NCBI GenBank assembly: GCA_002633005.1
Contig: NMRA01000122.1
Coordinates: forward strand, 854,518-912,768
DNA length: 58,251 nucleotides
From: Phoronis australis
Taxonomy: Eukaryota > Phoronida > Phoronidae
Direction of reading: 5' to 3'
The position numbers and the translations under genes are program-made. The notes under the pieces were generated by a model. That model was not told the origin of the DNA. It was given only the letters and a program-made list of their open reading frames with translations, and searched no databases. Positions 47,143 to 57,947 of the stretch are shown here, piece after piece; the stretch's first letter is position 1; each line of letters opens with the position of its first letter.

Positions 47143-47656
47143 AATCTGCTTATTGGCAGGTAGATATAGCAGAGGAAGACAAACATAAAACGGCATTCAC
47201 TGTAGGTCCACTCGGATTTAACGAGTGCAATAGACTTCCGTTTGGGTTAACCAATGCTCCTGCAACGTTTCAACGAGTGATGGAAATGTGTATGGGGACT
47301 TGTATTTGTCTGAGTGTTTGATATTGTTGGACGATATTTTGGTGTTTCGTGATACATTTGAGAATCATCTAACCCGACTGAGAAATGTGTTTCAACGCGT
47401 ACGTGAGTTTGGTATGAAACTTAAGCTGTCAAAATGTGAGTTCTTTAAGCAGCGAACTGTGTATTTGGGTCACGTGATTTCTCAACAAGGGGTCGAATGT
47501 GATCCCGATAACATAGTGGTTGTGTTGGATTGGCCTGTTCCAAAGTGTGTGAAAGACTTTTTTAGGTTTCGTGGGGTTTTACCGTCGCTTTATTCAAGAC
47601 TTTGCATCAATTGCTCAGCCTCTTCATGCACTTACAAAGGGAGTAACGGGTCGTAA
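47071..47656 (+). pseudogene. Ty3/gypsy RT palm and thumb in shifted frames
   Basis: One frame carries GSQYFSTLDMKSAYWQVDIA and RLPFGLTNAPATFQRVM. A second, after a shift near 47290, carries the active-site box LILLDDILVF and KLKLSKCEFFKQ, then GHVISQQGVECDP. The residue before LDD is Leu instead of the usual Tyr/Phe, a further sign of decay. A third shift near 47570 separates it from RNase H. Confidence 0.85.
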
Positions 47657-49523
47657 ACGTAATTCTTCTGATACCTCGAATGGACTATTTGTTTGGGATG
47701 ATAAAGAACAGTATGCTTTTGAAGAACTTAAAAACAGGTGCACAAGTAGCCCGGTACTGGCATTTGCTGATTTTACGCAGCCATTTTCTGTGCACATTGA
47801 CGCCAGAATGACGTCGTTAGGTGCGGTATTATATCAGGAGTCGGGGGGATTGAATAGACCCATTGCCTTTGCGAGTCGTTGTTTGAGTGAAGCCGAGAAA
47901 CGTTATCCTGTACATAAACTTGAGTTTCTGGCTCTTAAGTGGGCCATAACGTCTAAGTTTCACGATTACCTATACGGCGGTTTGCCGTTTGTAGTGTACA
48001 CTGACAATCACCTTGTTACATATGCATTGTCTACAGCTAAGCTGGGTGCATGCTCTCAGAGGTGGGTTTCTGAGTTAGCGAATTATAATTTTCAGATTGT
48101 GTACAAGACTGGTAAGTCGAATTTAGACGCTGACGCGCTGTCAAGAATAGTGTGGCCTGATTACGGCCAGGCTTTGCGTTGTGGTGTTACGACACGGAGT
48201 GGGTTGGACACTTCGTCGTCATTCCCTGCTCTAACAAACGCCGAATTAGTGAATTTACAACGTAATGATATTATTCTTGGTGGCGTGATGGAATGCTTGC
48301 GAGCAAAACGTAAGCCTGATGACACCGCAAATAGCGGTGTACGGAAATATTTGAGGTATTGGAATGATCTGTACTTAGATCGGGGAATGCTGTTCATAAA
48401 CAGGGTCTCCTCAGTTGATAATGAAGTTGTTAGTATGTTAGTTGTGCCACAATCGCTACGAAGTGAGATTATGGTGTCTCTGCATGATGCAGCTGGGCAC
48501 CAAGGGTATGAGAGAACATTTGCCTTGATTAGCAATCTCTACTTTTGGGTAGGCATGCAAAAAGATGTGGCAGACTATTGCAAATCATGTGCGAGGTGTC
48601 ACATTTCTAAGGGTCCATACAAGAAAACGAGGACTATCATGAGTCACTTGACTGCATGTATACCCAATGAAGTGTTAGCCGTTGATTTTACTGTAACAGT
48701 TCTAGAGCCGTCCAGTGACGGTAGAGAAAACGTCTTGGTGATGACTGACGTATTCACGAAGTTTACGCAGGTTGTTGTGACACGCAATCAAACTGCCCTG
48801 ACTGTTGCCAAGGCTCTGACTGAGCAATGGTTCAATAAGTTCGGTATTCCGGACAGGATTCATAGCGATCAGGGTCGCAATTTTGAAAGCGATCTGGTTA
48901 AACAGTTGTGTAAATTATATGACATTCAGAAATCACGTACAACCCCATATCATCCTGAGGGAAATTCACAGTGTGAGCGTTTTAATCGCACATTGCATAA
49001 TCTGTTGAAAACTTTGCCAATTGATCACAAGCGTAAATGGCCGGAGTATGTACAGGATCTGGTGATGTCGTGTAATTCTACTGCACACAGCACTACTAAG
49101 TACTCTCCGTTTTTCTTGTTCTTTGGCAGGGAACCGAAATTTCCTTCGGATTTTCTCCTGCGGTTTAATGCACAAAATCTGGCATATGGTTGCACAGATG
49201 AGTATGTAAAGTTAAGAACAGATAAAATGAAAGACGCTTGGCAGCGTGCTCGGTATTTTACTGACACTTCGAATGATAGAAATAAAGCTAGAAATGATAC
49301 ACGAGTGTTCGCCCAATCACTTCCGGTTGGTGCAACGATATTTCTGAGAGACCACAGTATCATAGGGAGGAATAAAATTCAGAATGCATTTGGTTCAGTT
49401 CCTTATTGTATTGTCTCTCGGAGAAATAATGTGTATTCTGTGCGGGCGGCAGATGGTGCCGGACCGATTAAAACTGTAAATAGGTCGGACATCTTGGATG
49501 GTAGGGACTTGGTAGGTCTCTAG
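47571..49523 (+). CDS. Ty3/gypsy RNase H and integrase, intact frame
   Basis: About 650 residues without interruption. In order: the RT-RNase H connection (GFYRRFIQDFASIAQPL), RNase H with the acidic residues of HIDARMTSLGAV, LEFLALKWAI and VYTDNH, and the integrase HHCC zinc finger (HDAAGHQGYERT to CKSCARC). Then comes the integrase core with D (AVDFTV, about 48684), D (HSDQGRNFE, about 48865) and E (CERFNRTLHN, about 48974), the last two spaced 35 residues apart. The end is a GPY/F-like module. Integrase inserts the cDNA and RNase H removes the RNA template. The frame is probably a piece of a longer pol polyprotein. Confidence 0.9.
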   Translation: MGFYRRFIQDFASIAQPLHALTKGVTGRKRNSSDTSNGLFVWDDKEQYAFEELKNRCTSSPVLAFADFTQPFSVHIDARMTSLGAVLYQESGGLNRPIAFASRCLSEAEKRYPVHKLEFLALKWAITSKFHDYLYGGLPFVVYTDNHLVTYALSTAKLGACSQRWVSELANYNFQIVYKTGKSNLDADALSRIVWPDYGQALRCGVTTRSGLDTSSSFPALTNAELVNLQRNDIILGGVMECLRAKRKPDDTANSGVRKYLRYWNDLYLDRGMLFINRVSSVDNEVVSMLVVPQSLRSEIMVSLHDAAGHQGYERTFALISNLYFWVGMQKDVADYCKSCARCHISKGPYKKTRTIMSHLTACIPNEVLAVDFTVTVLEPSSDGRENVLVMTDVFTKFTQVVVTRNQTALTVAKALTEQWFNKFGIPDRIHSDQGRNFESDLVKQLCKLYDIQKSRTTPYHPEGNSQCERFNRTLHNLLKTLPIDHKRKWPEYVQDLVMSCNSTAHSTTKYSPFFLFFGREPKFPSDFLLRFNAQNLAYGCTDEYVKLRTDKMKDAWQRARYFTDTSNDRNKARNDTRVFAQSLPVGATIFLRDHSIIGRNKIQNAFGSVPYCIVSRRNNVYSVRAADGAGPIKTVNRSDILDGRDLVGL

Positions 49524-49689
49524 TATTTTGAGTTTTGCTGCTGTTGCGAGCGCGCCAGGCGTTGCCCTGCTGAAAGTGGAATGTGCGTTGTGATGTCTGT
49601 AGCCAGTACGAGGAGACTGAATGACTTCCATTTCACTGCGCTTTGTTTTCATATTGTATGTTAATGATGTGGGGACGACATTTTTTGTT

Positions 49690-49699
49690 AGGGGGAGAA
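49690..49699 (+). promoter_or_regulatory. Polypurine tract
   Basis: AGGGGGAGAA lies directly before the 3' LTR. This is the expected plus-strand primer. Confidence 0.8.
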
Positions 49700-49977
49700 T
49701 GTGACGGGACGTTCGTAACTTTACGTTTATTTAGTTGCAAATGTTCAGTTATTCTTATGCTAATGTCTTTGTTGCGTCTCAGTGCGCCTTTGTTACGTGG
49801 GCATGCGGGCGCGACTGTATGTGTCTGGCACTTCGCTAGCGACAGGCTTAGTAGAAGGATGTTTCCTTCCTTTGCCTTCATGAAAATTGATCGTTATCAT
49901 GTGTAACTGAACTGAAACGTATGCCTGATGAGATGAAATACACATTTTGATGTTCAGTGGAGACTTGCTCTGTTACA
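49700..49977 (+). repeat. 3' LTR
   Basis: Starts TGTGACGGGACG and ends CTCTGTTACA, 278 bp, about five differences from the 5' LTR. Confidence 0.92.
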
Positions 49978-51440
49978 TATTTATGACCATGATCTTGTTC
50001 TGTTCTTGCTCTCAGTTGACGGTCTTTTTAAACTTCTTGCAGTATGAGGACACTGTGGTTTACCACATGAACTTGAATATCACTATCACGGGGGTACTGT
50101 TATGCATGTGTTTTAAAAGTTAATTGTTAAGTACTTCTATCAATATGGTGAACCTTTAAAGGCTGTGCAATAGATGGAATATTTGGTGATACCATATTAT
50201 GGATGACTGTGACATCTCACGGTAACGGAGAAAACTATATGTTCAAGCTTACTGAGTAATTAGAAAATACCCTATGTGTAGTCTCCCTGTCAAGAATCAG
50301 TTGTTTATCTCTTTCTGTGTTCCAATGCATAGCACGCGCCGACTGGTGGAATTTGGACATGTTCTATATCTCATATTTTTATGTGTTCAAGCGTTTTTAT
50401 AACGTTTTTTATGAATTTGAAGGCACTCTGTGTACTGTTTTGAGGCTCATTATTGTAAATCGACCCTATGACAACGTATTTATCTGTTTTGATGTCACCT
50501 GAATGAAATTTGCAATGTCATTGCCTGTGGTATGAATGAATCCGATATCAAGTTTCCTTCTACATTCCGCACACGTGATCGGGCAGTTTGTAATAGTGTT
50601 AGTATTGGTTAACTTTTTTTCAATCTATCACAATGTTAATTTTAAGCGTGAGTTTTACACGGTCAAATTTTGATGCTGTTTACATTTACCCAAAATATAT
50701 CTGCAATAAAAATATCGTATCCCATCATACCCATATGTTTCTAACGAGTACCAACCAAGCACTCGCCTGGGTTTATGTTGGAACAAAGCATGCATGTGGT
50801 CGACTGGACGTTCTGGGTTCAACACTAGGTGATTGTCGTCAAAACCTTCGAAATGTGCGTTGGTTACTAAATAAATGTCACACGAAGGATATTTCACTGG
50901 ACGACATCAATAACACGTTTCTGTACACAGTTATCAAAAAGATTCACGGAACAGCCATGACATTGATTAATATACATAGCAGGACATCTGGAAACGGACA
51001 CAGCAAAGTACTAACCTATTTTGAAGTCGTTGCCTGTAGTATGAATAAATCCGATTTCACAATTCCTTATAAAATACGTACGAGTAAGTCACTGTGTCCA
51101 TGCAACACGCAGTCGTGCAGTAGCAGGGTTTTCATTTTGAAATAGTTTTAGTATTAGTTAACTTTTATTATATCTATCACTACGCCTTATTTTAGGCGTC
51201 ACTTTCACATGGCCCAAATTTGATGCTGTTGTCTTACATTAACTCAAAATATTTTTGCAATCAACTTTCTTGTCCACTTCCACCCATGATTCTATCGAGT
51301 ACCAACAAAACAATCACCCTTCTACATAATGCTAAAAAGCATATATGTGGTTGACTGGCGATGTGATTGTCGTCAAACCCTGTAAATGCGCTTTGGTTAC
51401 TATAAAACGGCCACCACAACGGCAACGGCAACGGCAACGG
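49978..51440. repeat. Intergenic with a diverged roughly 0.5 kb tandem repeat
   Basis: 50520-50870 and 51030-51405 share ordered words: TGCCTGTGGTATGAATGAAT, AGTATTGGTTAACTTTT, TTTGATGCTGTT, ACGAGTACCAAC and GATTGTCGTCAAA. The open frame at 50633-51145 spans part of it and has no family motif. A (CAACGG)n run at 51417-51440 marks the edge of the duplicated Ly6 block. Confidence 0.55.
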
Positions 51441-51544
51441 TGTTGTCTCCTTCGCAGACCCTATACTGGATGGTGCCTGGTACAGCGCACTTTCCCAGGC
51501 CTTCACTGGTTCCCTGCGTGTCCTCGCTAAAATCTAGCCAAAAT

Positions 51545-51603
51545 CTAGACAGTGACCATCGTCTGTGCTGGTGCAGCTAGCACAGACGACGGTCATTGTC
51601 TAG
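51545..51603. ncRNA. Intronic 25-bp hairpin, pre-miRNA-like (copy B)
   Basis: Base-for-base copy of the hairpin at 16145-16203, with the same G.U pair and A.C mismatch. Flanking bases differ slightly (CAAATGC in A, CACATGC in B). Confidence 0.4.
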
Positions 51604-53141
51604 CCAAAATCACATGCTTTCATTTAAACCGTAATCTCACGCAGCCCTCGCTGGTTCCCTGTGTGTCAGCTAGGGGAAATGCGACATCATCACGCTCATT
51701 CGATCTTAAAATATTGTCGAATGAGCTGGCAACTCAAGTCACAGACATTGCGTACATGTGCCATTTTCGTATCGGCAATTTAGTGTTGGCGAATCTGAAT
51801 AAACTATGAAGTGTTATTTCGAGACGGAGATGATTTCGATGTTTCCGTTGATGACAAAGTAAGAGATATTCTGAAACCGATTTTAATAAAGTAAAAAGTG
51901 TAATTCCATTTTAGTTTTAGCCAACATCTCAACAAGATGTCCTATTTAACTAGTTGTGTCGCAGACTCGTTTTTCAGTCCGCTTGACAATAACCATAGAT
52001 AAATTACTAATTTAATCCATGGTATAACGTCGAACGGTTGATAAGAGTTCCTGTGGTTGTATTACCCCAAAGGCGCTCGGTATAACTTTTTGAAGTTGTG
52101 TTTTGGTGTACTGAATTCGAGGTGATTGGTTTGCCCCTACCCGGCGATACACACACGTACTTCAGACACCACCAATTTCGTATATAGAGCCACGATTCCT
52201 TGATTAGGTTTATCCATTAACTTCCAACAGACACAGTTACAAACAGCAACTCGTCAAAATACTAACTCAAAGCGCGAGTGCGGTCACACAAGAAAATCAC
52301 TACAATGCGCAACAGTTGAACAGAAATGAAGAAATTCCAGAATAGAAAATACAAACCTGGGGGAGAATCATACTCATGAGATTGATTGGATGCTGCTGAT
52401 GGATGCAGTACAGACAATCTTCGCCAACGACCATAAGTGCTTTCTCGTTATTATCGTTTCCAACTCTAAAAAAATCACTTCTTCCTTCCTGAATTGCAGG
52501 TCTTTCCCGCCAATGTATCCTTACGAATCCCATTATTTTCTTGTAAATCACAGTTCTCTGTTGCAGTGTACAGAAATATTTGTTATATTGTACAATGTAC
52601 GTTCAACCTCTGCCTTTTGTCGGACGTAAAAATAAGTGCAGTTTATGAGAAAACATCCGAGTTTGGATAGCGAGAAACATGCGTTAGCCACACTATGGTA
52701 CAGTGTTAATTAAAACGTCCGTGCGGAGCTTGAGGGAGGAAGATAGTATACCCTGGAGCAGGGTGACGGTAATTAGCGTAATTATAGAGGAGGCCTAAGT
52801 TTGACCAGATATTAAGCATTTTGTCATATGATGGTTTTGACGCGGCGTGTTCCCTTTTTTGATTTTATATACATTGCAATATTGGCCAATGAAATGGAGA
52901 TGATTGCTTCAGCAATTAACCAGTCTCCCAAAAACTTGATTCTAGGTTGAAGTTGATTTCTTACTATTGTTTTTTGCTTGTTTTTACTAGCAATGCAAAT
53001 TTCCAAAACCACTCCAATTTGTGTTAAAACTGTTATCAAGTTAAACTAAGTACTCCAGTTGAATTTGGATTAAGAGAACGCAACGCTTGGTAATGGTACA
53101 GCCCAACATGTCTTACTGTGAATGATCATATGTATTTTTAG

Positions 53142-53312
53142 CTTTTGCCGTCAAATGTTGGAGTTGCACTGACAGTAAAGCTACACCCGATCCTCTTTGC
53201 CAAGACACGTTCATGTTGAACTCCTCCAGCCCGGAAGCCAAAAACAAAACTATTGAGTGTTCCTCAGGATGTTTGAAGGGTGACAACGGCAGCATCTCAT
53301 CTTTCCTAGGAA
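53142..53312 (+). CDS. Ly6 gene exon 2 (copy B)
   Basis: Same length and splice sites as 17741-17911. I find three substitutions, all silent: the Ser, Asn and Leu codons in NSSS, NKT and CLKG. No matching signal-peptide exon is visible upstream in this window, so the copy may be a partial gene, may use a distant exon 1, or may be a second haplotype. Confidence 0.75.
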
Positions 53313-54080
53313 GTAAGTTTTTGACGAGATAGTTGTGTCAAGGTGTGGAAACCAATCCACATCGGTGCCAGCTTCGATCAGCTAAACCCTAATCCCTGAC
53401 CAGCAAACACCAAACGTGTGGTAGGCTTATGGGTCTGGGGTTGGTCTCCGGATATGGTGTTTAGTCACCGGGTATGGAGTATTTTCGGAGCATGTATGCA
53501 TGGGTAGATTATGTTCAAATGTCTGAAATTGATCATCCTATATCAAAATTCACCAAAACACCAATTAATTTCTTCGAGGGTTCTTTCAGATTGGCAACGT
53601 AACTTTGTTTTTTGGTTAGAGTAATAAAGATTTTATCGAATTTCAGCTTGCATCAAAATTCGTTGACGCATCATCAATTTGTTACAAGAATACATAAGTC
53701 GCTTACCGTAATTTAGATCGTCAATGAATCAATTGATTTCCTTAGAAGCAAAAACATGTTAATCAGAACCCATGCTAATTACCAGAAGGAAATAATCTTG
53801 ACACATGCCAACACAACGTAAAAGCTGAAAGCATACATTGGGCGCACGGGAGACGTGGAACTCAATGGGGACTTGGGGGGGGGGTGCCTACTCTCAAGAA
53901 ATTTTCAGAATGTATTTTTGTCTGAGCGTGAACTTAGATTCCATATTCCATAAAGCCTCTCAAAGTTTGTGGGTTGAACGTACGCTTCAAAAATCACAGA
54001 AATCTTTGTTTGTCGATTGTCAGTATATGCACTTGGAGCCCCGTAATCCGTTAGACCTGCACACGATAGCCATGAATGCA

Positions 54081-54604
54081 GTTAGTGGTCCTAGCACAAG
54101 AGCTGTGATTTGTATCAAATTGCATATAATTTCAAAAACATAATAAAAGGGCGAAAATTTCTTCATTAGGCTATCCCAGGTCAGAGAGGGGTACCTGGAG
54201 AAATACAACTTTGCATTCCGTAAAAATTGTTTTCTTTACATTAAAATCAATTTTGCTTTGAAAAATCTGTGCATAACAAGTTTTCTCAGACGTTTTCGAA
54301 CTCTGTCTCCCGCCATGCGCCTATGCATGCCAGTCGTCACAAAGATTTCTCGTGCCACCCTCACGCCAAAAAATCCAGGATTAAATTTATATCATGTGTT
54401 CATGTAATTTCGTTATCTTCGTTTTCACAATGAATGTTGGGCATTGTGTGTCTGTGAGAGAAAGTGTGTGTCTTTTCGAATGAGAGAACTGAGAAAACTT
54501 GAATCTGCAGAACATCGTGTAGTTTAATACCATATCAATATCTATCCATTCATCCATCTGTTAACCTACCCGTACATACTCACCTACCCATTATCCTACC
54601 TACC
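54081..54604. repeat. 0.52 kb direct repeat, copy 1
   Basis: Begins GTTAGTGGTCCTAGCAC and ends in CCTACCTACC just before the n at 54605. Confidence 0.9.
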
Positions 54605-54605
54605 N

Positions 54606-55136
54606 GTTAGTGGTCCTAGCACAAGAGCTGTGATTTGTATCAAATTGCATATAATTTCAAAAACATAATAAAAGGGCGAAAAATTTCTTAATTAGGCTAT
54701 CCCAGGTCAGAGAGGGGTACCTGGAGAAATACAACTTTGCATACCGCGGTAAAAATTGTTTTCTTTACCTTAAAAAGCAATTTTGCTTTGAAACATCTGT
54801 GCATAACAAGTTTTCTCAGACGTTTTCGAACTCTGTCTCCCGCCATGCGCCTATGCATGCCAGTCGTCACAAAGATTTCTCGTGCCACCCTCACGCCAAA
54901 AAATCCAGGATTAAATTTATATCATGTGTTTATGTAATTTCGTTATCTTCGTTTTCACAATGAATGTTGGGCATTGTGTGTCTGTGAGAGAAAGTGTGTG
55001 TCTTTTCGAATGAGAGAACTCTGAGAAAACTTGAATCTGCAGAACATCGTGTAGTTTAATACCATATCAATATCTATCTATTCATCCATCTGTTAACCTA
55101 CCCGTACATACTCACCTACCCATCATCCTACCTACC
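54606..55136. repeat. 0.52 kb direct repeat, copy 2
   Basis: Begins with the same GTTAGTGGTCC immediately after the n. It differs by a few substitutions and 1-4 base indels, then continues into the longer CCTACCCACC simple repeat. Confidence 0.9.
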
Positions 55137-55442
55137 CACCAACTACAGTACATTCCAACCTACCTACCCACCAATCTAACAACCTAACTACCTACCCACC
55201 TACCCACTCACCTATCCACCAACCTACCTTCCCACCAACCTACCTACCCACCAACTCACCTACCCACCAACCCACCTACCCACCAACCTACCTACCCACC
55301 AACCTACGTACCCACCAACCTACCTACCCACCTACCCACTCTTCAATCCACCAACCTACCTAACTACCCGCTCACTTACCTACCAACCTTCCTTCCTACC
55401 TATGTATTATCGGTATAACTAATACTATTTCAAACATTTTAG

Positions 55443-55693
55443 CATTAGAGTGGAAGGTTCTCCGTGGTTGCTATGATCCAAACAGCGACCCGTACGGTGC
55501 AGCCAGATCAGAAGGATGCAGATATAATTACGAAAAAAAGTACAATGTGGGACTCCTTGAGGTCACAACCAAGGGTGACGCAGGCTGCTATTGCAACAGC
55601 GATTACTGCAATGGCGCAATCAGGCTAGCCGTAACACGTGGTTTGTCGCTAATTGGCTTAATTTGTACAGCAGTCATATTCGCAGCACTGTAG
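55443..55693 (+). CDS. Ly6 gene exon 3 (copy B)
   Basis: 251 bases, same splice acceptor, TAG at 55691-55693. The only coding difference from copy A that I find is Glu to Ala in the hydrophobic tail (ICTAVIFAAL), which makes this GPI signal more typical. Confidence 0.75.
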
Positions 55694-57676
55694 TGTCAAT
55701 ACTTTTAGACAAACATAGCATGGCCTGTGACCCATTCATTGGAATCCTGTGCCTTGCTGAAAGTGACACCCACCGGCATTACTTTAAAGTGGAACTTGCA
55801 CCCACGGTACGTTATTTGTGCAAAGGTCACCTATTTGCAGATTTTTTGTTTTCACATTTATAAGTTGTCAATGAATACAACTGCACTTTGTTTAACGTAG
55901 CTAGATGATGTTCAAATAGCATTGTCGTGTAGTTCCTGCTATACGTTAACTTAGTTAGGAGCATGCAAATACATCTTTAAGTTCTTTTTTCAAAAGTCAC
56001 ACAAACTTGTGTAGATATTCTCTTTGTCAAAATAGATTGACAACTTAGCAACATTCGCCTCCTTCAATTACAGTAATTGATTAAGAAAGGGTATCTAAAG
56101 GGAACTACAGTTTTATGTAGCCGTCAGTGCCCTAGGTCTTGTCGACCAAAATACAGCCAATGACGTCACTGGCTAGCTGAACTGGGCAAAAATCCCGCAC
56201 CACTTCGGCTCATGTCAGGTCATTAAAAATGGACAACTTGAAATGCGGATTCATCACATCAATTCTCTAAAAACACAGGCTAGAACATATTATGCTTTTT
56301 GGCCTTGCCTTAATTACATGTACAAATGTAGTTTTACGGATGCATTAGGCGTGAAGTGACTGATCAGTTGTTGCAGGGACTATAAACCCTAAACGTGAAA
56401 CAAAGCACGTAGATGATAGCAATGCACTAAAGCAGGTAAAATGTTAATCTTAACTAATCTAATGAGAGGCGGAGTTATCAGAGGCAAGAAACATTGGTGG
56501 TCGTGCAATAAACATTGAACGATACCTCGGGCATATCGGGTTAGGTGGACCTCGTAAGAGCGATGTCGACCTCGGCCTTCATCAGCGCTGCTCTCCTTGC
56601 GTCCGTGTATAACCTCATATTGCCCTCGAAGTCAGTCTGTATTTGTATTTTTATTGTAAAATTTGTAACTACCATGGTGAGAAATGGCAATCTCATGTGC
56701 TATGTATACAGGTGCTTAATTGTATTGTAATACATAATAAAATGATTTGTGTTATCTAGTTGAGCTGTTCTACATGTAGAAATGTTCAAGATAAAATTTC
56801 AAAAACGCTATTAAGGTTTTCTAAGTTGTAATTTTCTTTTCGTTTCATGCAACTTTGTCTTTTCATAAAAATCATACAATCCTATTTTTGATAATCCCGC
56901 GGACAAAAGTGTAACATTTTAAAAATCAATTCCAAAAAGCGAGGGATTCATATGAATCCGATCAGGCATGATTTTTTAAATACGATGTTCCGAAGTTGGC
57001 CAAAGTTAGGCATTTTTCTAGGGACCTATGTAACCTAAACGGATCTTGACCCGTGTGTAGGCCTAAAACCTATACATGGGCTGCGCAACACTGAAATAAG
57101 TGGGGCGCTATAGCCCCCAGCCCAGTATGGTGCACCGCCCATGCAATGCACACACAAGGAAACCATAAAAAGCTGACCAACTCTTAAAAATGGTTAGTTT
57201 TGCAATCTGATCAAAACAGTATAAACATGAGGTAACAGCCAGCCATCAAAATATCTCAATTTGCCCCCTCGCTCCTCTCCCCTGAGAAGGCAAGGGTTAT
57301 ACAACAACGGAGACTCTGGCGTATTTGGAGATGGCCTCATAAACATTGTCACTCCAGAATAATGTTTTATCATTTTATTCACCAAACAATTTCTCAGAAT
57401 TTGTGTGTTTAGAGAAATTTCTTTATGATCGACGTATGTCCCGAATGATATAATAGTTCGTGCGTCGCATGCTCGTTACCAGAGATGAAACCTGAAGACC
57501 GGGGTAGGCGATATAACGTCTTTTATTTAATGACTACTACTATTACAAGTAAGGTCATTTATATGACAAATACAATTACAAGTAAGGCCAGTTATATGAC
57601 TATTACAATTACATGTAATAGGTAGTGACTAAACATAGGTAAGGTAAAAAATACTAATCTCTGGTAAGATGGCCAA
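55694..57676. other. 3' flank of Ly6 copy B
   Basis: Probable 3' UTR with AATAAA at 56736-56741, then intergenic sequence matching copy A. No further gene seen. Confidence 0.4.
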
Positions 57677-57937
57677 ATGAAAAGTGTCGGCCACGTGGAG
57701 GTACGAGGGAATGCCGAAAAAAGGGATGGTAGGGGGTGGGAAAATTTTAAGAAGTTTTCGACGTACGTCGACGAGGCCGGAACGAAGGAGTTGAACAGGA
57801 AACTAGCTCCTAAGCACGGTTTTAACTATATATTAATAAAAATAGTCCCAGGTGATCAGTGCAATGGGCCCACATGCGAGGTCCTGCGCACGTCTGGTAC
57901 AACGTGTATCAGACCGCCTGTAGTTGTTTTTTTTTAA
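57677..57937 (+). pseudogene. Copy B of the possible exon at 21531, frameshifted
   Basis: Same start and composition as 21531-21792. One extra T in the terminal T-run (nine against eight) puts a TAA in frame before the donor. If the copy A frame is a real exon, this allele or paralogue is broken. Confidence 0.25.
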
Positions 57938-57947
57938 GAGGTGAGTT

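Larger units (their letters stand above)
45536..49977 (+). mobile_element. Ty3/gypsy LTR retrotransposon, internally damaged
   Basis: Two 278-bp LTRs flank a tRNA-Lys-type primer binding site, a pol region and a polypurine tract. The order RT, RNase H, integrase places it in Ty3/gypsy. There is no envelope-like frame between integrase and the 3' LTR and no chromodomain. Gag and protease are almost absent: the leader jumps to a piece of the protease-RT spacer that is present twice (46078-46297 and 46637-46855) around an n at 46298. The LTRs differ at about five positions (about 98% identical), so insertion was recent. No exact target duplication is seen (ATATG on the left, TATTT on the right). 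Confidence 0.92.
53885..55256. other. Sequence corresponding to the N gap of copy A
   Basis: Lies between the same poly-G run and the same CCTACCCACC repeat that flank the gap at 18484-19118. It includes a direct duplication around an n. No exon is recognised. Confidence 0.75.

Noticed and set aside
45531-49982. Target-site duplication for the gypsy element
   Set aside because: The flanking five bases (ATATG and TATTT) do not match, so none is claimed.
50633-51145. Open frame of 170 codons
   Set aside because: It spans a diverged tandem repeat, and the frame is not kept in the second unit.
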